Shown here piece by piece: positions 1 to 64,000 of a stretch of DNA of 64,000 nucleotides; position 1 is the first letter of the stretch; every line of letters begins with the position of its first letter. Under the pieces are notes generated by a model. It searched no databases. It worked only from the letters and a program-made list of their open reading frames with translations, and was not told the DNA's origin. The translations under genes were made by a program, and so were the position numbers. Origin of the DNA: Apodemus sylvaticus (taxonomy: Eukaryota > Chordata > Mammalia > Rodentia > Muridae); assembly GCF_947179515.1 (NCBI RefSeq), contig NC_067481.1, positions 5,535,570 through 5,599,569 of the forward strand, read 5' to 3'.

Positions 1-847
1 CCAGGTCCCGTGTTTTCTCAGGGTGGGCTGGGAGGCCTCAGTCTCCTTGGCCAGCCTTCGGGCTCCTCCTCCTCCCTTGCTGACGTCTGGATGACCCACA
101 CTTGGGACCATTTATTTCATCATGGCTACCCCATTCCCTTGGGGCCCAGTCAGCTGCTACTAAACCTATTTTCTGAAACAGGACAGCTAGGGCTACCCAG
201 GCAGGGTGCATGTTTGAAACACCCGACTTCAGGGCCGCAGGAAACAGCAGGGGTGGGGGGTGGTGATGGGGTGGGTGTCTCTGTGCTGTAAGCTCCACCC
301 CCTAATTCCAATCTCCACCCCCACCCCCAGGCTCACCTGATAGTTTGGTTTGGTTTTCTTGAAAGTCTCCCTATATAGCCCAGGGTGGCTTGAAACTCCC
401 AACCCTCCCGCCTTAGCTTCCCAAGAAAGTGGGGCTCATATTAAAGTCCCTCTGGGCTACAGGGGAAGATGAAAGCTAAAGGCTACGGCCTCTAGCTGTT
501 TTGGGGTCCCCCTTGGACGGACAAAACCTACTGGTTTTTCCATCTTTGTGTTCTCTCCCTCCCTCCTTCCCTCCCTCCCTCTCCTCTCTCTCTCTATTTA
601 ACTAACAAAATTGAACATATGTTCATATTTAAAAAAAAAGAAAAAAAAAACATCTAAATACGATGTTCCCTCCTACCCACTGCCAGGAGTCACCAGCAGA
701 AGTGACCTCTATGCTGGGCCCTCCCACAATCCCCTGATGGCCTGGGCCCAGATGGAATGAAAGGGGGAGTGTGTGGGGGGGTGCCACACCCTCCCACTGG
801 GATAGACGGGAAGGGGGACGGAATAAGTTCTCTCAGGGAAGGTGGAG

Positions 848-1000
848 ACTGCTCAGTGGTTATGGACACTGGCTGGTCTTTCAGGAGGCTCACGACTGTC
901 TGCAACTCCAGTTCCAGGGATCCCAGACACACCCCCAACGCACAGATATACATGCAGGCAAAACATTAATATACACAAAATAAACAGAAACGAAATGTTT
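848..1000 (+). mobile_element. B2/B3-like SINE
   Basis: GACTGCTCAGTGGTTATGGA, CTCCAGTTCCAGGGATCCCA and ACAGATATACATGCAGGCAA. Confidence 0.75.
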
Positions 1001-1013
1001 TAAAAAGTGATGC

Positions 1014-1117
1014 TCTCGCAGAAAACCTGCATTTGGTTCACTGCACCCACATTGGTAGCTGACAACTGCCTCTAACTCCAGCTCCAGGGTATCTGAAACC
1101 CTCTTCTGGACTCTGAG

Positions 1118-1160
<43 letters not shown>

Positions 1161-1180
1161 AAACAGGAATAATAAACACT
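1014..1180 (+). mobile_element. B2/B3-like SINE with (CA)n
   Basis: GACAACTGCCTCTAACTCCA, CTCTTCTGGACTCTGAGAAC, CA repeats at 1119-1156, then AGGAATAATAAACA. Confidence 0.78.
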
Positions 1181-1796
1181 TTTTTTTAAACCCCAAAGAA
1201 TAAGTTTTTCCCATAAGCTCGAGGAGTGACCGGAAGCTGTGATGTTATCTGCACCTCATGTACGGCTCCCCCCCCCCACCTTCATCTCTCGTGGGCACAC
1301 ACCAGGCGTCCCACGCCCACTGAAGGAGCCAGGCGTTCTGCTCATGGTATTCAGTAGGCCGTTCCTGAACCAGGGCCGTGGGCACATGGGCTGAGCCCCA
1401 GCCAGGCTTGTGGAGCTGGAACTTACAAGCCAGCCAGCATCCCCAGAACAGCTGGCTGCAGTTCCAGGTACTGGCTGCTCCTTGAAGCCTGCAGCCCTGC
1501 CCACACCTGTGGTGGGGCTCACCCTGAGCACGCCTGCTTAGTTCCTAACTTGTGCCAAGAGTGCTCTTAGGGCCTGGCCCTCTAAAGTGCTTAGTAAATG
1601 GTTTCTGACCACAGGGGCCAGATCAGGGAGTGCAGGTTGCTCCCTGCAGAGAGGCGCCCTCTTCCCATAACCACGCACCAGGCTGGGAAGTGGGGACCCA
1701 CAGGTCCCTTTCTAGACCATGTAGGCCGATGCCTTTCCAAGTCAGCTCTGCAAGCCTGAGTGGGTTCTCTAGGAAGTTTCTTCTGATTATAGGCAA

Positions 1797-1932
1797 GACC
1801 CACAGTATGACAGGTCAGAGTCTCACCTGGGTGACCCACAGATGACAGGTCAGAGTCTCACCTGGGTGACCCACAGTATGACAGGTCAGAGTCTCACCTG
1901 GGTGACCCACAGATGACAGGTCAGAGTCTCAC

Positions 1933-1938
<6 letters not shown>
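1797..1938 (-). repeat. 35/36-bp array duplicating the exon 14 splice donor
   Basis: On the minus strand ACCCAG|GTGAGACTCTGA occurs four times, with GT at 1932, 1897, 1861 and 1826 (spacing 35, 36, 35). The first is the true exon 14 donor. The unit includes the last six exon bases. Reading on from exon 14 gives GTG AGA CTC TGA, a stop. Confidence 0.96.
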
Positions 1939-59538
<57,600 letters not shown>

Positions 59539-60065
59539 TGTTCAAACTTGTCTGGGCGAGAAGCCGGGGGCAAGGCCGGACGCACGGTCCTGGGCCCCGC
59601 TCTGGCCACCTCGGGAACCGCGAAGCCGCTGTGGGCGGAAGCCGGGGGGGGGGGGTCGCAGCGTCTAGGGCGCGCGGGGCACGGTGGCTCCGCCGCTCTG
59701 CAGCCCTCGGCGCGGCCTGGGCGCGCAGGGCAGGGGTTCGGCGAGAGCTCCGGGCCGAGCGGTCTCCGTGTCTCCGCCCTCCCTGCTTCACATTTTGGGG
59801 AAGGCGAGGCGGCGCGCCCCCAGATCGCCGGCCGCGCGTCTGCCTGCTAGGCTCGCTGGCTGGGCGGGACGGCGCCGCGGCGCGCAGACCGGCTTCCCGC
59901 GGCGGGCGCCCTCATTCCCGGGGCCCGCGCCCTCGGAGCCGGCTAGAGGCGGCCCCAGGCCCGCACCCCCGCCTCCCGCACCTTCCGGCCGCGCCGCTCT
60001 GCAGCCGCGCGCCGCGCCGCACCCATGGCTTTGGAGAAGGACAGCTGCGCGCTCGCCTGCCCTAG

Positions 60066-60105
60066 CCCGCCCGCTGGCTCGCTCGCTCGCTCGCTCGCTC
60101 GCTCT
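60066..60105 (+). repeat. (GCTC)n repeat in the CpG island
   Basis: Seven or so GCTC units (CTCGCTCGCTCG pattern) lie in the presumed leader/promoter. They are CpG-bearing and probably length-variable. Confidence 0.8.
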
Positions 60106-60227
60106 CTCAATCGCCCGCGCTCCGGGCTCCGGGCTCCGGGCTCCCGCGCGGCGCTACAACCCGAGGCGCCGCATTGTTCCCTCTGAGGAGGCGGCCCGGG
60201 AGCGGCCTCGCGCTTCCTCGGCGCCTG

Positions 60228-60246
60228 GGCGCCATCTGGTGGCCGC
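60228..60246 (-). promoter_or_regulatory. CTCF-like site overlapping a NeuroD-type E-box
   Basis: The minus strand reads GGCCACCAGATGGCGCC, a near match to the CTCF core GGCCACCAGGGGGCGC. The same bases contain CAGATG (60233-60238), a NeuroD/neurogenin-type E-box. Published work on brain-specific GnT-IX expression names CTCF and NeuroD1 as promoter activators. That this particular site is the one used is inference. Confidence 0.6.
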
Positions 60247-60420
60247 GGTCTCGTCGCGCTCCCTTCCCGGTCTGTGCGAAGAGGAGGGGGACGCGAGCGC
60301 GAGAGCTGTGGCCCTGCGCCCCTTCCTGGACCATGCAACTTCCTAGGGCATCCAGCAGCCCGGAAAGCTGAGGCTGTTCCGGTAACTGCAAAGTGCCGGA
60401 GAGATGGGCGCGGAGAGGGG

Positions 60421-61137
60421 ACCCTTGTCTCTCCTGCGGGCGACTACCCACCTCCCAAGAGCTTCAGTACCTACTACAGCTTCTCACCGCTGATTCTCAA
60501 CACCCACCCACCCTGAGAAACTCCCCAAGTCCTCCCACTTCTCACTTGTCTATAAGAAACTGGGGCTGTGACATTCGTGTCAGGAGACGTCAGCTGTATG
60601 CCTGTGGTCTAGCCTCGGATCCTCTTAATCATGAGTTAACGGGCTTTCTAGTGTACAGCTACTAACCAAAGGGCTCTTACTGTCCTGTCACTTAGTCACT
60701 CCGACTTGATGTGGGTTTGGTCTTCACAGCCAGGGATGAAATTATCACCCAGACTTGTGGCAGCTGGAGGCACCCAGACAAGAGGCATGATTTAGAGGCC
60801 GGGCAGAGACCTCATCACCCTCAAACATTTCCTTAGCCAGCCGGCTGGAGTGCCCGAATTTCCCTCTGCCACCCGTCACTCTTTCACTGAGGCACGGTCA
60901 ATGCAAATGTGCTTCCAAGCCGAGGGAAGACATGATTCGCCAACTCCGATTTATCGCCTGTTTCCTCGTTGGCGGGGAGTAAGGCAAATAGATAACAGGA
61001 CGGGTGACCGCTGGTGGAGGGGCAGACAAGGCAGTCGCCGCTGCTGAGGAAAGGCTCAGGGGAGGCAGAGCAGGCTACAACGGGTCTGGGGATGCCAGGG
61101 TGGTTGGATGGAACCAGGCTAAGATGGAAGAGAATAC
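60421..61137. other. 5' flank of Mgat5b, no gene seen
   Basis: The sequence is mostly unique and drops out of the CpG island. I see no splice-consistent coding frame or recognisable repeat. It could hold distal promoter elements. Confidence 0.5.
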
Positions 61138-61560
61138 GGGTGTCCTAGTTAGGTTTTTATTGCCCGGATAAACACCCTGACCAAAAGCAACTTGGGAGGA
61201 AAGGCTTTGCTTGGCTAACCTTCACGTTGCAGTCATGAAGGGAAGTCAGGGCAGGAACTCAAGGCAGGAAGTCAGGGCAGGAAGTCAGGGCAGGAAGTCA
61301 GGGCAGGAAGTCAGGGCAGGAACCTGGAGGCAGGAACTAGGAGGCCTCAGGGGAGAGCTGCTTCCTGACCACATCCCCAAGGCACGCTCAGTCTGGTTTC
61401 TACACCAGCCAGAATCACCTGCCCAGGGTGTCACCACCACAGTGAGTTGGGTCCTCCTACATTATTAATCAAGACAATGCCCACAGGCTTGCCTACAGGC
61501 CAGTCTGGGATAGAGGCATTTTTCTAAACTGGTAACTCTTGCTTGTATCAACAACAACAA
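61138..61560 (+). repeat. Rodent interspersed repeat (CCTAGTTAGG...CTGACC type)
   Basis: It starts GTGTCCTAGTTAGG and runs through CACCCTGACCAAAAGCAACT to the GACAATGCCCACAGGC segment, a common long rodent repeat. I cannot assign the class (L1 3' end or LTR-type). Related copies lie at 24848, 27965, 28760 and 63480. The end carries a (CAA)n tract. Confidence 0.6.
61242..61326 (+). repeat. 15-bp tandem repeat (AAGTCAGGGCAGG)
   Basis: Five to six units of AAGTCAGGGCAGGAA or close variants expand a segment that is single-copy in the related repeats of this window. Confidence 0.85.
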
Positions 61561-61767
61561 CAACAACAACAACAAACTAACCAGAGCAAAGGGCTTTTGC
61601 CTGAGCTGGGGAGGGGGTTCCCCTTCACGGACTATCTTTATACCCAAGGCTTGTGGGGCACTTCCTGGTGAGAGTCACATCTGTCTGGTTTGGGGTAGGG
61701 CTGATCCAGCCTGATCACCTAAAGGCCATGAAGGCTCTGCTAGCTCTTCAAAGTCAAGAGCTCTGAA

Positions 61768-61912
61768 TGTGGTCCAGGGAGATGGCTCAGTACGTAAAGG
61801 CATCTGCCACAGATGATGGAGGAAGAAGAAAAGAACCCACTCCCTCATGTCCTCTGACTCTCACACTCGCATCACGACATACATGTGACTACACACATGC
61901 ACACATGACCAA
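61768..61912 (+). mobile_element. B3-like SINE
   Basis: It contains GGGAGATGGCTCAGTACGTAAAGGC (split here by divergence), TCCTCTGACTCTCACACTCG and a CACA-rich tail, which is B2/B3 family architecture. Confidence 0.6.
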
Positions 61913-62082
61913 AAATAGTCTCTTCTGACCAGCATCTCCCATCACCCCAAGCTCAAGGGGTTTTGTTTATACCTTGCTGACATTCCTGAGGGTTGTCTGC
62001 CCTAGTAGGTGTGTCTGCAGTGTACCATCTGGGGAGGTGGCCTTCCTTCAACCAGAAACTTGGACTTAGAACATGGAAAAGG

Positions 62083-62263
62083 GGCTGGAGAGATGGCTCA
62101 GCGGTTAAGAGCACTGACTGCTCTTCCAAAGGTCTTGAGTTCAAATCCCAGCAACCACATGGTGGCTCACAAACCATCCGTAATGAGATCAGATGCCTTC
62201 TGATGGTGTGTCTGAAGACAGCTACAGTGTACTTACTTATAATAATAAATAAATCTTTGGGCC
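62083..62263 (+). mobile_element. B2 SINE, full length, mouse-type
   Basis: It starts GGGGCTGGAGAGATGGCTCA, has GAGTTCAAATCCCAGCAACC as Pol III B-box region, and ends GTGTCTGAAGACAGCTACAG with an AATAAATAAATC tail. Low divergence suggests a young copy. Confidence 0.9.
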
Positions 62264-62396
62264 TGAGCGAGGGGGCCGGAGCAAGCAGAGGTCCTGAGTT
62301 CTATTCCCAGCAATCACATGGTGGCTGACAACCATCTGTACAGCTACAGTGTAGTCATATACACAAAATAAATAAATCTTAAAAAAAAAAAAAAAA
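62264..62396 (+). mobile_element. Second B2 SINE, internally deleted, in tandem
   Basis: It lies directly behind the first B2. It retains GGTCCTGAGTTCTATTCCCA and CAGCTACAGTGTAGTCATAT but lacks the usual central region, and ends in poly-A. Confidence 0.8.
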
Positions 62397-62423
62397 GAAC
62401 ATGGAAGAGGACACTCCCAGTTA

Positions 62424-62545
62424 GGTGTCCATCTGGCATCCTGGTGCTTGGGAGGTGGAGAGAGAAAGATCAGGAACTCCAGTCTAGTCTTGGCTACACA
62501 GTGAATTTGAGTCCAGCCTGGGCTATGTGAGACTCTGTTTCAGAA
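62424..62545 (+). mobile_element. B1 SINE fragment
   Basis: GGTGCTTGGGAGGTGGAGAG and GAGTCCAGCCTGGGCTATGT are B1 (7SL-derived) sequence. Confidence 0.75.
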
Positions 62546-63479
62546 GGAGTAGCTCCCTGATGCCCTCTTCCTCTGGGTCTTGCTCTGTTGGACCTGTCCA
62601 TATGGGCAGCAAAGGGATTGTCCTCCTCTGCACTGAGCAGCGGGCTCACAGCAGTGGAGGTGCAGAGGAAGACCGAGGGTTCCTTGTTATGACAGGTTGT
62701 CTAACCGTGTGCTCGCTTCTGCCAGCCTTGTCTCTACAGTACAGCTCAGTGCATGTGGCCCCCTTGCTGGGCACAGTAGGAGAGAAATTATGAACCTCAT
62801 ATTATGTAACCTTGAACACAAGAGCTCTGTGCCTCAGTTCCCCCACTGTGACTCAGGCTATTTATAGCACTGGCCTCACAAGGTTGCTGTGGGAATAGAG
62901 CCCGTGGATACCTGCCATCGTCACCGTCTGCTGTCGCTGGCGCCGCTGGTACCCGCATCTCCTCTACATTCGCCTCCACACACTGAAACTACTGTTCCTG
63001 AGACATCCGTTCAACTCTGTCTGATGGCTGTGGGGATATGGCCACATTCAGGGAGAAGACTGGGGGCCTCCAGAAACACCCTGCAGCAATAGATAGATAT
63101 CCTGCCTGTGTCCCACTTAGGTGTGACACTCTGAACCACATGCCCCACACACTCCCAGTAAGACAGCGCTCCAGTTCCTGAGTTAGCTATGGCTCTTTGA
63201 GGCCACATGCCTGGGAATAGCCACCTTCTCTGTCCCGTGACAACTGTCGTCTTCAGCCAATATTCTTGGGGTCAACTCCCAGACAAACTATTGCACCCGA
63301 GTCCCTGTCTCAGAACTCCAAAACCAGAGACTTGCAGAATGGACCCAGGGTCTTCACCCCGGGCCACAGCAGACTCGGCTGTGGAACTCAGCAAGATCAA
63401 AGCTTTATTCTAATTAGGTCCCTGATATCATACTAGGGGTACATCTGTGCTTTGTTTTGAGGCAAAGTCTCATATAGCC
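62546..63479. other. 5' flanking sequence, no gene seen
   Basis: Mostly unique sequence. Short open frames on both strands lack splice or homology support. The end (63420-63479) is an antisense B1-like fragment. Confidence 0.5.
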
Positions 63480-63885
63480 CTGTGTCTTAGTTACTGTTCT
63501 ATTGAAGAGATGTCTATGAAGAGACGCCATGACCGAGGCAACTTGTAAAATTTAACTGGAGGCTTGCTCACACTTTTAGAGGTTGGTCCATTATCATCAT
63601 GGTGGGAAGCATGGTGACTTGCTCTCCAAGGCACCAGGTAGCTGTGGTGCTGGAGAAGTGGCTGAGAGCCTTACATCCTGATTTGCGGACAACAGTCAGA
63701 AAGAGGGATACACTAGACCTGCCCAGGACTTTTGAAACTTCAAAGTCCATTCCCAGTGAGCAACACACCTCCATCAAGGCCACACACCCCAATTCTTCCC
63801 AAATAGTTCACCACCTGAGTACTAAGCATGCAAACATGTTAGCCTGTGGAGGGCATTCTCATTCAGGCCACGCCCCCCAAGGCGG
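63480..63885 (+). repeat. Rodent interspersed repeat nested in an old B1-like element
   Basis: It starts GTGTCTTAGTTACTGTTCTA and contains GAGACGCCATGACCGAGGCA and ATCATCATGGTGGGAAGCAT, the common rodent repeat also seen at 61138. Antisense B1-like sequence precedes (CATATAGCCC) and follows it (CTGGGATTACAG), so it probably inserted into an older SINE. Confidence 0.6.
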
Positions 63886-64000
63886 GGCTAAAACTTTCTA
63901 TATATTGGGGCTGACTCTAAATTCCTGATTCTCCTGCCTCTACTTCCCCAAATCCTGGGATTACAGCCCTAAACTACCATACTCATCATACTCTTTTGGG

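Larger units (their letters stand above)
1..1796 (-). other. Mgat5b: Mgat5b intron 14, 5' part
   Basis: No exon matching the expected next segment was found (DPYLPYEYTCEGML in the family). It holds a (CCCT)n run at 551-595, poly-A, and two B2/B3-type SINEs. The rest is unique sequence. Confidence 0.8.

Noticed and set aside
59684..60346. 220-codon plus-strand frame in the CpG island
   Set aside because: Arg/Ala/Pro-rich frame typical of CpG islands. It could only be real if a divergent transcript existed, which the sequence does not show.

Overview
The window is mammalian nuclear DNA from a murine rodent, most probably mouse. It is packed with rodent SINEs (B1, B2, B3/B4, ID) and long CA/GT microsatellites. 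One B2 at 62083-62263 has the body and AATAAATAAATCTTT tail typical of young mouse copies. There are no bacterial-type operons. Nearly all long open frames are low-complexity or chance frames in introns and repeats.

The only gene I can support is the 5' three quarters of Mgat5b on the minus strand. It encodes alpha-1,6-mannosylglycoprotein 6-beta-N-acetylglucosaminyltransferase B, also called GnT-IX or GnT-Vb. Fourteen coding exons run from the ATG at 59538 to 1933. All junctions are GT-AG, and the phases chain without a break into 614 codons. The exons encode a short cytosolic tail, a signal anchor, a stem and most of the GT18 catalytic domain. The C-terminal exons (by family length about 175-180 residues) lie beyond base 1.

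Layout from high to low coordinates: 60.4-64 kb is 5' flank with SINEs and two copies of a longer rodent repeat. 59.53-60.4 kb is a CpG-island promoter with a strong CTCF-like site overlapping a NeuroD-type E-box. Exons 1-3 are separated by introns of 3.7 and 8.5 kb. Intron 3 (12 kb) contains a candidate 72-nt in-frame cassette exon. Exons 4-8 are clustered at 31.4-35.0 kb, with an interstitial telomere-like tract in intron 5. Intron 8 (15 kb) is SINE-rich. Exons 9-14 occupy 16.1-1.9 kb, with a 740-bp GGAT array in intron 10.

The most interesting signals are about splicing. Short tandem repeats lie just downstream of the 5' splice sites of exons 7, 9, 10 and 14. In exon 14 the array duplicates the splice site itself four times. 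In exon 7 an 18-bp array offers four further GT sites that all keep the reading frame. I found no wholly new biological system. The cassette exon, the splice-site arrays and the CTCF/E-box composite are the best leads.
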